A DNA stretch of 34,598 bases from Methylococcaceae bacterium (lineage in GTDB: Bacteria > Pseudomonadota > Gammaproteobacteria > Methylococcales > Methylomonadaceae): contig JABFSH010000022.1 in the NCBI GenBank assembly GCA_013140705.1, positions 1-34,598 on the forward strand, given 5' to 3'. The notes under the pieces were generated by a model. It made no database searches. It saw only the letters and a program-made list of their open reading frames with translations, and was not told the origin of the DNA. Shown here piece by piece: positions 26,757-34,598 of the stretch. The translations under genes were made by a program, and so were the position numbers. Positions within the stretch are counted from its first letter, which is position 1; each line of letters starts with the position of its first letter.

Positions 26757-28211
26757 TCAGTTATTCAGTTCAGGTTGATTTAATTCCGATGCCCCCATCC
26801 AGTAGCACAGAAGCGGCGCGGGTAATCGCATAATTTGGGTAGAGGTTCCTACGGTTTCCGGTAGTCCGGTCATCATACCGAAGTCGTCGAGCGATTTGGT
26901 GACAACATATCCTCTAGCAATTTTTTTTTGCTCACACAACTCAATTAGCCCTTTCAATTCACGAACTCCAGTATGTTGGGCTCGGTACTTAACCTCGAAC
27001 GGAATAAACTGACCACCGACTTCCGCCACTAAATCGACTTCGCGGTCTTGTTTCCCTCGCCAATAGGTAAACCGAACATTCTGAGCATAGTAACGTGCGA
27101 ACAAGTGCTTAAACACTGCTGTTTCAGTAGCAACACCCAATGCGGCAGGGTCATCGATGATACTTTTACCCTTAAGCATTACGGCAGGTGCAATCGCCGC
27201 ATCAGCCAGATAAATTTTGAAACGCCCTTTGAGGACATCTTTGCCATAACCAAACGGAGGCAATCGGTAAATGAGATGACACGCCTCCAGCAATTCGATG
27301 AAGTGTTGGGCTGTAGGGCGTTTGACTTCAAGGTTGCTCGATAAATCGGAGATATTGAGTAACCCGCCGTCATGCATACACAGATAAAGGAAAGTGTGTT
27401 CTAGATCCAATATCCGGCGCACCCCAAACAGCGCAGTCATATCACGTTTAAGCACCTTATCGATAATATCTTCACGGAGCAGTCGTTGAGCTTGGGTAAT
27501 ACTTTCAACCTGAGCAGTTTGCGGGAAGCCGCCGCGTATCAGATATTCGTGGAAGTGCCCAACGTAAGGGGCAGCAATTTCTTGCGTACGGTAAAACTGT
27601 GCCTGTGACCAATCAAAAAGCTCGGTCAGACTTTTAAGCGGGGGCAATGCTGGTAATTGCAGATGTTTGATTTGTAGGTATTCGTAAAACGATAGCGTAG
27701 TGAGACGTATGGTATGCCACCGACCCACACCTGATTCTTGTTCCGCTTCAACCAATGGCATTGCTGAGCCAGTAAAGATGATACGACGCTGTTTATTAAA
27801 ATCAATCTGATGTTTGACCCAAGTGCCCCAATCACGAATAAACTGTGCTTCATCAAGGAATATATATTCGGAACCATCAATACGCGGTTCCCGCTCACGC
27901 CAAGCTTCCAGGACAGCCTCAATCCCAGCAAGCTTTAGCAGAGGGTGGTCGAACGTGGCATAAAGAATGTTACCTGGCGAAATACCTTGATTGAGTAGTG
28001 TATCAATCTGCTGTTGAATCAGTGTAGTTTTGCCGACTTGCCGTGCGCCGGACAATAAAATAGCCCGATGTGTTGGCGGATTGCTTACCCAGTTATTTAA
28101 TTCACGCCAAGCAGCCCTTTTCCATTTCGGCAGGTCTGCAATAGGTTCGCCTCGCCACCAGGGATTGAATTGTGCTAAAACGGCAATTAATTCTTCTTTT
28201 GATACTTTCAT
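26757..28211 (-). CDS. AAA ATPase with DUF4143 domain
   Basis: A 484-residue protein of the common AAA_14/DUF4143 family. Walker A is GARQVGKTT at residues 55-63, Walker B is YIFLDEAQ near 116-123, and sensor-like TGSAMPLVE is near residue 146. The DUF4143 part (about residues 220-430) ends with EVDLVAEVGGQFIPFEVKY, which fits the PD-(D/E)XK-like fold at its end (D near 402, E-K near 414). The function of this family is unresolved; such genes are frequent in genomic islands. It is a single leftward gene with no operon partners. Confidence 0.88.
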   Translation of the reverse strand: MKVSKEELIAVLAQFNPWWRGEPIADLPKWKRAAWRELNNWVSNPPTHRAILLSGARQVGKTTLIQQQIDTLLNQGISPGNILYATFDHPLLKLAGIEAVLEAWREREPRIDGSEYIFLDEAQFIRDWGTWVKHQIDFNKQRRIIFTGSAMPLVEAEQESGVGRWHTIRLTTLSFYEYLQIKHLQLPALPPLKSLTELFDWSQAQFYRTQEIAAPYVGHFHEYLIRGGFPQTAQVESITQAQRLLREDIIDKVLKRDMTALFGVRRILDLEHTFLYLCMHDGGLLNISDLSSNLEVKRPTAQHFIELLEACHLIYRLPPFGYGKDVLKGRFKIYLADAAIAPAVMLKGKSIIDDPAALGVATETAVFKHLFARYYAQNVRFTYWRGKQDREVDLVAEVGGQFIPFEVKYRAQHTGVRELKGLIELCEQKKIARGYVVTKSLDDFGMMTGLPETVGTSTQIMRLPAPLLCYWMGASELNQPELNN

Positions 28212-28750
28212 AAGCCAATATTAGCACTTATGTTTATTTATTGTCACCTATACTTGACAATATTATCATTATTTTGCTTCATTTATTGAAAAACAGCTCA
28301 AAAAGCTCCTTTTTATGGATATAGAGATAATTCGAATTTAAGCTGTTTTACTGATGGGCACGACATATTTTATATTCGTGGAAAGCAAGCATCAAAAAAT
28401 GCTTAGGTTAAAAAATGAGGGCTGGCCACAAATCTAACTATTCTTGAAACCGGACATTGAGAGAACAAAGAATTATCAATGTCGCGAAATACGCTAACCG
28501 ACCGGTCATAGATTTTTCCGAAGAGCCTCGACAAACAATCTGTCAATCAACACCGAAAATTTTCCACCTATCAACACCCAAAAGTTTCCAGTTGGCTTGA
28601 AGAGATTAGGGTATCTGAATGGCTCTGACCGGCCAAATTGTGGACGGATGCGTTATGGACGCGAATGACAGCATTTGAATGGATACCCGCCAGCCAGTTG
28701 AGCTGGATGCGTAATTGCAAGACCCCTTAGGTGCAACTACAATATAAGTT
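28212..28750. other. Gene-poor region with an insertion-sequence end
   Basis: About 540 bases between the divergent AAA ATPase and methyltransferase genes. It contains the insertion-sequence end at 28538-28590 and the presumed promoter of the methyltransferase. No coding sequence or transposase was recognised. Confidence 0.45.
28538..28590. mobile_element. Insertion-sequence end, copy 2, with a second internal repeat
   Basis: Bases 28538-28569 are identical to 25169-25200. They are followed by a diverged second unit (atcaacacccaaaagtttcca) of the repeat atcaacaccgaaaattttcca. Such tandem short repeats at the end are typical of IS21-family elements. No transposase or opposite end is seen, so it is a solo remnant. 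Confidence 0.6.
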
Positions 28751-29788
28751 ATGAAAAATTATACAGCAATCGATTTATTTTGCGGTGCCGGAGGGCTGAC
28801 ATGCGGGCTTGAACAAGCCGGTTTTCGTGTGCTTGCGGGTGTTGAACTGCTCGACATTGCAGCCGAAACCTACCGACACAATCACAAAAGAACCCTATTA
28901 CTGGAAGACGATATTTGCAACCTATCGCCAGCTGAAGTCATGTCGGCGTTGGGATTGAAGTCCGGCGAATTATCCTTACTGGCTGGCTGTCCGCCTTGCC
29001 AAGGTTTCTCATCGCTGAGAACTAGAAACAAAAAGTCGAGTGTAGATGATCGACGTAACGACCTAGTTTTCGAATTCGTTCGCTGGGTAAAAGTATTCCT
29101 GCCCACATGTATAATGATGGAAAACGTCCCCGCGCTTGCGAAAGACACAAGAATGACTGATGCAATCGCGCAACTCGAAGACTTAGGCTATCGGATCGGC
29201 GATTCAAATTTACGTATCGACGATATTGCCGATTACGGTGTCCCTCAAAGACGCAAACGCATGATTTTTACGGCCAGCCGATTCGGCACGGTCGAACAAC
29301 CGAAACCAGTTAAAACTAAAGTCACGGTAAAGGAGGCTATCGCCTGGTTACCGAAAGCAGGCGATAGCGGTGATCCGCTGCACGATCTAGCGGACAACCG
29401 GTCTGAGAAAGTCAATAAAATGATTTCATTAATCCCTAAAGACGGCGGTAGCAGATCGGATTTACCGCAGGAATATTGGTTGGAATGCCATAAGCGTTAT
29501 CCGAATGGATTTAGGGACGTGTACGGCAGAATGCGTTGGGATGACGTATCGCCGACCATAACCGGCGGATGCCACAACCCGTCGAAAGGTCGCTTTTTGC
29601 ACCCGGAAGAAAACAGAGCGATTAGCTTAAGGGAGGCCGCATTACTGCAATCCTTCCCTAAAGATTACTATTTTTCGCTACGCAGAGGCAAAGACTCCGC
29701 CGCACTGATGATAGGGAACGCCTTGCCGCCCGACTTTATTCGGCAACAAGGCGAAGTGATTTTGAAGCATTTGGAATCATTGAATTAG
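28751..29788 (+). CDS. DNA (cytosine-5) methyltransferase
   Basis: A 345-residue C5-cytosine methyltransferase. Motif I is DLFCGAGGL (8-16), motif IV is PPCQGFSSL with the catalytic Cys83, motif VI is MENVP with Glu124, motif VIII is QRRKRM (from 166), and motifs IX-X are TITGGCHNP, ALLQSFP and IGNALPP. The target-recognition region is short. It probably modifies a restriction site that protects the host. It ends convergently, overlapping the ATPase gene by four bases. The Vsr gene nearby would repair T:G mismatches formed by deamination of its 5-methylcytosines. Confidence 0.95.
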   Translation: MKNYTAIDLFCGAGGLTCGLEQAGFRVLAGVELLDIAAETYRHNHKRTLLLEDDICNLSPAEVMSALGLKSGELSLLAGCPPCQGFSSLRTRNKKSSVDDRRNDLVFEFVRWVKVFLPTCIMMENVPALAKDTRMTDAIAQLEDLGYRIGDSNLRIDDIADYGVPQRRKRMIFTASRFGTVEQPKPVKTKVTVKEAIAWLPKAGDSGDPLHDLADNRSEKVNKMISLIPKDGGSRSDLPQEYWLECHKRYPNGFRDVYGRMRWDDVSPTITGGCHNPSKGRFLHPEENRAISLREAALLQSFPKDYYFSLRRGKDSAALMIGNALPPDFIRQQGEVILKHLESLN

Positions 29789-31770
29789 ATTTTTTGTACC
29801 AACTGTTCTATTTTTGAGGCTTCCTGATGTGCCCATAAATACTCTTGATATATTCGCTTTGCATTATGGATCAAACCTGAATATGTAATTATTCTTGCTT
29901 GAGCTTCATTCAACATTCTTCTGTGTTTTTCCTCTTTGATAATGTCTTCTTCCAAAAGCAAGCATATGTCAATCGGCGCTAGGCCGGAACCGCTATAAAT
30001 GTCGGGGTGTGCTTTCAAATATTCTGTAATAGCCGTGTTATATTTGTCCGCCTGTTCCAACAAGTCGTGGAATTTTATATTTGTTTTACCGGGCCTCTTT
30101 AACTCTATAATTATCTGGCGTCCGGCGCTGTTTCGATAAGCTATGTCAAGTCTGGCTCCAGTTGAATCAGGACATTTTTTCTTCAAATAGTCTGTTAACG
30201 TCACTTCCATTACGGCAGGGCTCTTAATCCTATCCCACGTAGGATCAAGCAACCAAAGGTGTTGGAATAAATACTCTTGTGCGACTTTTTCAAGTTCTTT
30301 ATCATCCACAATTTTTTGAAATTTTTCAATTATATGAAGGCGATTATTGGTTATATCCCAATAATAGGTTTCCTCCATATCGTCTAGTGACTGAAATATA
30401 GCCTGAAATTCAGGACTGGTTACGCTGCTTATAGTTTCCAGCTTTGCTAATTGCTTTTTGGCTTTAAGCTTCTCAAAACCGATAATCGTGCTTCTATACA
30501 AATCCTTTTTGTACTCGTCATTTTGTTTCTGATCAGATGAAAATTGGTTGTTGTAAACACTCATAATCAACTTTTCCGCAGACTTTCTATCTTTCTTGTC
30601 TATTAATGTATTAAGCCACTCTTCGACAAAAGGATTTTTATCCGGCAGGTTCTCGTATCCCAAGGCCTTGCGCCATTCGTCCCATGCGCTGGCCACTTTT
30701 TGCATTTGGGTTCGTAAATGACTGATCAAACCCATAAATTTCGGGTCGTTTTGTTTGATCGCTTCCCGGCTAGCCGTCGCCCTATCCACGTCGTCCTGGT
30801 CCAAAAAATCGGCATGAATTTCGCCGACCAAATAGCTGTTGAAGTGGTCGCTGTTGCTCAATATCGGCAACACGTCTTCCTGAAAAACACGTCCATTGGC
30901 AAAAATGGATATTTGGTTGATGTTGGTTTCTTTTTCTTTCAGCTGTTTCGGTTTGGTAACCGAAGCGATATACCCGCGAAGCGACAACTCGGCATCGCTG
31001 GTAACGGAAGAGTCAAGCTGCATCACTCTTTGCACTTTCGTATCTTTATCGACGGCGAGATTCTTACATAGTCTTAAATTCTCGTCCGCCTCGGTTCCGT
31101 CGAAACTCCAGAAAAATTGCACGTCCTCATGGAACCCACGGTCGGCTAATGTGACTTTTTCACCATCAATATAAATATTGAAAGGTAACGCAGCATTATT
31201 TCCGATAATGCTGAAACGTCGAGCCAACCTAAGTTTTAAATTTGACTCAGTTGCCGAGGTGGTTGTCTTATTTAATTCCGACAGTTCGATCACTGTGCCG
31301 TGAGAGCCGTTTAGTTTATTGGAAGGTGTTACAGAATTAAGCTTATATTCTTGGTGTTTATTAATGGTATTTTTTAAATCCGGCACGTTTACTGAAACCC
31401 CTAAAGCTTCTTTCCCGTCTTGCCTCGTCGAAATATTAACCACATCGGCTAAAGAGAACATGGCCAATTTCCCTATGCCTTTCCTGCCCATAACGCGTCG
31501 TTTTCCGGTAAACGTATAGTTGGAAAAATTCCGCCTTGCGTAACCGACATTCAAAAATTTGTTTTGTAAGTCGTCTTCCGACATGCCGTGGCCATTGTCA
31601 GTAATGGTAATGATATGCTGGGTTTTATCGATTGAAATAGTCACCTCCGTGGCTTCGGCGTCGTAAGCGTTGGCGATAATTTCCGTTAAAACAGCTGGTG
31701 TGCTGCTGTATAACCCCAAGCCTAAATGATTAAGCACGTTTAAATCGATTTTAAAAGCGAATTCCGTCAT
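29785..31770 (-). CDS. GHKL ATPase fused to a PD-(D/E)XK-like nuclease domain
   Basis: A 661-residue protein, likely the restriction or effector component of the locus. The N-terminal GHKL ATPase has the N-box E30/N34/D37 (EIIANAYDAEA), DNGHGM at 58-63 and GRKGIGK at 95-101, like MutL, Hsp90 and MORC proteins. A transducer-like region follows to about residue 360. The C-terminal part (about 490-600) has RLDIAY with Asp542 and IIIELKRP with Glu556 and Lys558, in the order D...ExK of a PD-(D/E)XK nuclease. MutL/MORC-like ATPases in restriction-modification neighbourhoods have been described by comparative genomics; activity here is inferred. It lies 35 bases after vsr on the same strand. Confidence 0.82.
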   Translation of the reverse strand: MTEFAFKIDLNVLNHLGLGLYSSTPAVLTEIIANAYDAEATEVTISIDKTQHIITITDNGHGMSEDDLQNKFLNVGYARRNFSNYTFTGKRRVMGRKGIGKLAMFSLADVVNISTRQDGKEALGVSVNVPDLKNTINKHQEYKLNSVTPSNKLNGSHGTVIELSELNKTTTSATESNLKLRLARRFSIIGNNAALPFNIYIDGEKVTLADRGFHEDVQFFWSFDGTEADENLRLCKNLAVDKDTKVQRVMQLDSSVTSDAELSLRGYIASVTKPKQLKEKETNINQISIFANGRVFQEDVLPILSNSDHFNSYLVGEIHADFLDQDDVDRATASREAIKQNDPKFMGLISHLRTQMQKVASAWDEWRKALGYENLPDKNPFVEEWLNTLIDKKDRKSAEKLIMSVYNNQFSSDQKQNDEYKKDLYRSTIIGFEKLKAKKQLAKLETISSVTSPEFQAIFQSLDDMEETYYWDITNNRLHIIEKFQKIVDDKELEKVAQEYLFQHLWLLDPTWDRIKSPAVMEVTLTDYLKKKCPDSTGARLDIAYRNSAGRQIIIELKRPGKTNIKFHDLLEQADKYNTAITEYLKAHPDIYSGSGLAPIDICLLLEEDIIKEEKHRRMLNEAQARIITYSGLIHNAKRIYQEYLWAHQEASKIEQLVQKI

Positions 31771-31805
31771 TTGTTATTCCTTAATAATGGCGTGTAATAA
31801 TACGA

Positions 31806-32210
31806 CTAAGTATTTAAAAAATTGACTATTGCTGTTTTTAAAGCATCTTTATCTTTCAGTTGACATTGCCAAATAACCAAGGCTTTCCAACCTATATTGT
31901 CTAGCCGGCTGAGCGTTTCCGCATCGCGTACTTTATTCTTTTGCAGCTTAGGAAGCCAAAATTCTTTGTTGGTCGCAGGTACACTACCCCGCTTACAGTC
32001 GTGCCCGTGCCAAAAGCACCCATGTACGAAGATGACTTTCTTCCGGCCTGAAAAAACCAAGTCCGGCTTGCCGGGCAGGTTTTTGGCGTACAAGCGGTAG
32101 CGGTAGCCGAGGGAGAAAATTAACTTGCGCACAGCAAGCTCTGGAGACGTGTTTTTGCTCCGGACCTTGCTCATGATTTCGCTGCGTTTTTCTATGGTGA
32201 TTGTATCCAA
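31806..32210 (-). CDS. vsr: Very short patch repair endonuclease Vsr
   Basis: A 134-residue Vsr nickase. It cuts beside T:G mismatches created by deamination of 5-methylcytosine so that they are repaired. Landmarks are RSKNTSPELAVRKLIF near residue 18, the metal-binding aspartate in LPGKPDLVF near residue 45, and FVHGCFWHGHDC near residue 61. The TTG at 32210 gives the family's normal N-terminus (MDTITIEKRSEIMSKVRS); an ATG 12 codons inside would remove part of it. It is upstream of the GHKL gene in the same transcript. Confidence 0.95.
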   Translation of the reverse strand: MDTITIEKRSEIMSKVRSKNTSPELAVRKLIFSLGYRYRLYAKNLPGKPDLVFSGRKKVIFVHGCFWHGHDCKRGSVPATNKEFWLPKLQKNKVRDAETLSRLDNIGWKALVIWQCQLKDKDALKTAIVNFLNT

Positions 32211-32490
32211 AATAACTACACGACGAAGTTAGTGGCTCGGAATCATACACAAAAATTGATTGGACGTCCGCTTAGCACCAAATTATAGTCATACCTTTTA
32301 TGTAGCTCTAAGTCTGAAAGGGGTCGGACTCTCCCCTTCGGACAAGAGCAATAAATGAAATTGCTGAATGGCCGGTATAGAGTATAAGCAATCAGCTTCA
32401 TACGACATTTTCTCATATCCCGGATATAGCGGTCTGGCATTAATTTCAATTACACTATTGGGATGCCCCTAAAAGTTTAAGAATTGCGCC
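32211..32490. other. Intergenic region between vsr and the DUF6398 gene
   Basis: A 280-base divergent region. A six-bp GC-rich hairpin (aaggggtcgg...ccccttc) lies at about 32318-32339. Promoters for both flanking genes should be here but none is clear. Confidence 0.35.
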
Positions 32491-33000
32491 ATGTCAACTT
32501 CCGTAAAAGTGCCAAAAGCCCTGTCAGAAAAATATTTTGCCCTCACTGTGCTTACTGACGCTTTCAGCAAAAAACATCTCAATGACGAATACCTTCAATT
32601 GATCCATAAAGCTATTGGTGCCTTGGCAAGAAAGCGACCGTCACCTTTATTAAAGGGAAAAGAAAATGTTTGGGCTGCAGGTGTGATCCACGCCGTTGGT
32701 CATGTTAATTTTCTGGACGACCCGTCCCAATCGCCGCATTGCAAATCAAAAACTATCTGTGAGTATTTTGGCATTGCCATGAGCACTGGCCAAAACAAGT
32801 CAAAGGGAATAAGGGACATGCTTGTCATGGGGCCAATGTCGCCAGAATGGTCTTTGCCCAGCCAGCTCATCGACAATCCAATGGTGTGGATGTTACAAGT
32901 CGATGGGATTGTAGTTGATATACGCCAGGCACCCATTGAGCTTCAAGAGCTGGCCTTTGAGCAAGGCTACATCCCCTTTATTCCTTCCAAACAGCAATAG
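32491..33000 (+). CDS. DUF6398-domain protein
   Basis: A 169-residue protein with the DUF6398 pattern, identified from memory of the family. Characteristic segments are LARKRPSPLLKGKENVWAAG near residue 46, IHAVGHVNFLDDPSQSPHC near residue 67, and NKSKGIRDMLVMGPMSPEW near residue 101, ending with NPMVWMLQVDGIVVDIR near residue 129. Its function is unknown; the middle segment resembles a helix-turn-helix. It is a stand-alone gene in the island, about 105 bases upstream of the toxin-antitoxin pair. Confidence 0.7.
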   Translation: MSTSVKVPKALSEKYFALTVLTDAFSKKHLNDEYLQLIHKAIGALARKRPSPLLKGKENVWAAGVIHAVGHVNFLDDPSQSPHCKSKTICEYFGIAMSTGQNKSKGIRDMLVMGPMSPEWSLPSQLIDNPMVWMLQVDGIVVDIRQAPIELQELAFEQGYIPFIPSKQQ

Positions 33001-33063
33001 GCGTTGTTAACCCTTAAAGTATTTGTCTGGTCGGTTTTGCATTATTATGTATTGCAATGTTCT

Positions 33064-33077
33064 ATACAGATATGTAT
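33064..33077 (+). promoter_or_regulatory. Possible operator of the DUF1778/GNAT pair
   Basis: atacagatatgtat is a small inverted repeat (ataca/tgtat, four-base centre) about 30 bases before the antitoxin start. Such positions are used for autorepression in this class, but the match is short. Confidence 0.3.
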
Positions 33078-33106
33078 TATTAACTGGTGCACATTGGAGT
33101 AAAACT

Positions 33107-33388
33107 ATGCCACAAATTCAACCCAAAGAAGCGGTTTCCATCAATATCCGTGCGAAAGCTAAGCAGCGTGATCTCATCGACCAAGCAGCAAACCGGTTAG
33201 GCCGCAGCCGCTCAGAGTTTATGCTTGAGGCCGCCTGCCGGGAAGCGGAAGACGTGCTGCTCGACCAAGCTTTTTTCTCCGTCGATGCTGGGACATTTGC
33301 TAAATTTCAGGTGTTGCTCGACCAACCCTTGCCACCCACTGACAAATTACGCCGATTACTAAAGACTAAAGCGCCCTGGGAGAAATGA
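33107..33388 (+). CDS. DUF1778 antitoxin (TacA-like)
   Basis: A 93-residue ribbon-helix-helix antitoxin: EAVSINIRAKAKQRDLIDQA near residue 6, LGRSRSEFMLEAACREAE near residue 27, and a C-terminal tail ending LLKTKAPWEK, which binds the acetyltransferase toxin. The ATG at 33107 has a ggag ribosome site; a frame from 33023 would add 28 unlikely residues. It overlaps the toxin by four bases (ATGA). Confidence 0.92.
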   Translation: MPQIQPKEAVSINIRAKAKQRDLIDQAANRLGRSRSEFMLEAACREAEDVLLDQAFFSVDAGTFAKFQVLLDQPLPPTDKLRRLLKTKAPWEK

Positions 33389-33897
33389 CAACATTCAATC
33401 TAAGGCCGCCATCACCGATAACGGCGGATATTGGGCTGACAGATTTGGACAGCGGCGAATTGTCCCTCAATGAATGGCTAAAGAAACGGGCGCTAAAAAA
33501 CCATTTAGTCGGAGCTTCACGTTGTTTCGTGCTTTGTAATGGAAACACAGCCATCGGCTACTACAGCTTATCAGCCGGAGCCATCAGCCATGAGGCCGCC
33601 CCAAAAGCGATGCGGCGCAACATGCCCGACCCGATGCCGGTTCTCCTGTTGGGCAGGCTTGCCGTAGATAAGCGTTACCACAATAAGGGCATCGGCCAAG
33701 CATTGTTGCGGGATGCGATGATTCGGGCTGTCAATGTCTCTGGCAACGCCGGCGTTTTCGCCATACTGGTTCACGCCCTAAATGACCAGGCAAAGCAATT
33801 CTATTTGTCCCGTGGTTTCGTGGAATCACCTTTGCAGCCGATGACGCTTATGATGACAATAGAAACAGTCCGGTCAATCCTGGCTGAACCCAGTTGA
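33385..33897 (+). CDS. GNAT-family acetyltransferase toxin (TacT/AtaT-like)
   Basis: A 170-residue N-acetyltransferase toxin. The acetyl-CoA-binding motif is RLAVDKRYHNKGIGQALL (about residues 91-108), and the probable catalytic tyrosine is in AKQFYLSRGF near residue 145. TacT/AtaT toxins acetylate aminoacyl-tRNA and stop translation. It overlaps its antitoxin gene by four bases, the usual operon design. The sequence is complete. Confidence 0.92.
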   Translation: MTTFNLRPPSPITADIGLTDLDSGELSLNEWLKKRALKNHLVGASRCFVLCNGNTAIGYYSLSAGAISHEAAPKAMRRNMPDPMPVLLLGRLAVDKRYHNKGIGQALLRDAMIRAVNVSGNAGVFAILVHALNDQAKQFYLSRGFVESPLQPMTLMMTIETVRSILAEPS

Positions 33898-34164
33898 CAG
33901 TGACAACTAAGAGTCCAACTTTTGAATCTTCAACGTTGGTCAAAATCACGAAACCATGCGTTAGACAGATTTCACTAAATTTACATAGAAAATAATTTAT
34001 CTCAGTTTTTCAAACATATACAGATTTTTATAGGCGTGTCTCCAAGCCGGACTGTGGCTCATATCAACCAATTTAGGAAGATCGGCCAAAAGCGGTCTCT
34101 TAAGATAATGTTGATCAAGGACGCTTTGTGAATATTAAAGCGGACATCCAATGATTGAAGTTCG
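33898..34164. other. Intergenic region with one copy of the 58-bp repeat
   Basis: Between the GNAT toxin and the convergent edge gene. It contains the inverted repeat copy 34038-34095 and no gene. Confidence 0.4.
34038..34095 (-). repeat. 58-bp repeat, copy B (inverted copy at 26483-26540)
   Basis: Carries the same 19-base core as copy A in reverse orientation. It marks the right side of the methyltransferase/toxin-antitoxin region. Confidence 0.7.
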
Positions 34165-34598
34165 TTAACCACGTATCGTACTTTCTGGATCAATATAAGG
34201 GATTCCTGGAATGAAACCAGACGCGTTATTCATGAATTCTTTGCTATTCAGGTCGAGAACGCTTTTCCAGTAGTGTACAGGAGGGCCAAAGTCGTATACG
34301 CCATGGACAATAAATCGATTATCCTTGAATTGCCCATACTGAATATTTCCTCCGACTGATGGTACGTTTGTGTCTGCAATTACCGTCTTTAATATATTAA
34401 AGTAGTCATGTAGACCAGGGGTCATTGGCATTTCTCTTTGAGCATGAGAACTTCCCGTGCCCAGTAGAATGTGACTAGTACCCAACTTCTGAAATACATC
34501 CGATAACCTAACCCATCTTCGTGACTCCAGTCTCTCTAAGTCATTGAATTTTTGTTGCACGCGGCTTTTGTTTCGAAAAACTCCTTTAAAATCAATGG
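34165..34598 (-). CDS. Uncharacterised protein, 5' end outside the window
   Basis: The minus-strand frame is open from its stop near 34165 to the right edge without interruption, so the gene is probably longer. The first in-window start is a GTG at 34560, but upstream codons (DFKGVFRNKSRV) look like continuing protein. Segments include LLGTGSSHAQREMPMTPGLH and GNIQYGQFKDNRFIVHG. I do not recognise the family, and there are no membrane segments. It is convergent with the GNAT toxin gene. Confidence 0.55.
   Translation of the reverse strand, partial: IDFKGVFRNKSRVQQKFNDLERLESRRWVRLSDVFQKLGTSHILLGTGSSHAQREMPMTPGLHDYFNILKTVIADTNVPSVGGNIQYGQFKDNRFIVHGVYDFGPPVHYWKSVLDLNSKEFMNNASGFIPGIPYIDPESTIRG

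Noticed and set aside
30718-31071. 117-residue rightward frame opposite the GHKL ATPase
   Set aside because: Shadow of a well-supported gene with complete ATPase motifs.
32318-32339. GC-rich hairpin upstream of the DUF6398 gene as a terminator
   Set aside because: No T run follows on either strand, and it lies between divergent genes, where a terminator is not expected.

Overview
The window looks like chromosome from a methanotrophic gammaproteobacterium of the Methylococcales (Methylobacter/Methylomonas-like). This is an inference from three things: the hslVU-DUF971-ubiE-ubiJ-ubiB gene order, the four-gene cluster associated with PQQ-dependent alcohol oxidation, and a large DUF3570 outer-membrane protein. 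No ribosomal RNA is present to settle taxonomy.

Positions 1-18540 are core-like. In order: phosphoglucomutase (-), a YkuD L,D-transpeptidase (+), an Lpp-like alanine-rich lipoprotein with clear promoter and terminator (+), RdgC (-), a DNA-deoxyinosine glycosylase-type UDG (+), a small membrane protein coupled to DarP/YjgA (+), then one long leftward operon hslV-hslU-DUF971-ubiE-ubiJ-(cold-shock/DUF1294)-ubiB, which joins a protease to aerobic ubiquinone synthesis. A PilZ protein is leftward. Four genes overlapping by ATGA follow rightward (periplasmic binding protein, YVTN beta-propeller, ABC ATPase, ABC permease), then two uncharacterised proteins and tRNA-Gly(GCC) and tRNA-Cys(GCA), each with its own terminator.

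Positions 18541-19711 are a scar. A frameshifted fragment of a TrbB/VirB11-type conjugation ATPase lies downstream of a TrbA-like XRE regulator on the same strand, with a 241-bp element with inverted termini and an internal long palindrome between them. This suggests a decayed conjugative element beside the tRNA genes. A 938-residue DUF3570 outer-membrane protein with a His/Met-rich second half follows (19712-22528, -).

Positions 22529-34598 are an accessory, defence-like island with long gene-poor gaps. It holds a ParE/Phd toxin-antitoxin pair with a 36-bp operator palindrome; a leftward three-gene operon (Mrr-like nuclease, zinc-ribbon protein, unknown protein) damaged by a 32-bp insertion-sequence end; an AAA/DUF4143 ATPase; a restriction-modification-like locus of C5-cytosine methyltransferase, a GHKL ATPase fused to a PD-(D/E)XK-like domain, and Vsr; a DUF6398 protein; and a DUF1778/GNAT (TacAT-like) toxin-antitoxin pair. 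Two 58-bp inverted repeat copies (26483 and 34038) bracket the right-hand part. An open frame runs off the right edge.

The best candidates for a poorly described system are the methyltransferase/GHKL-nuclease/Vsr locus and the three-gene Mrr-like operon. All function calls rest on motif recognition by eye, without database searches.
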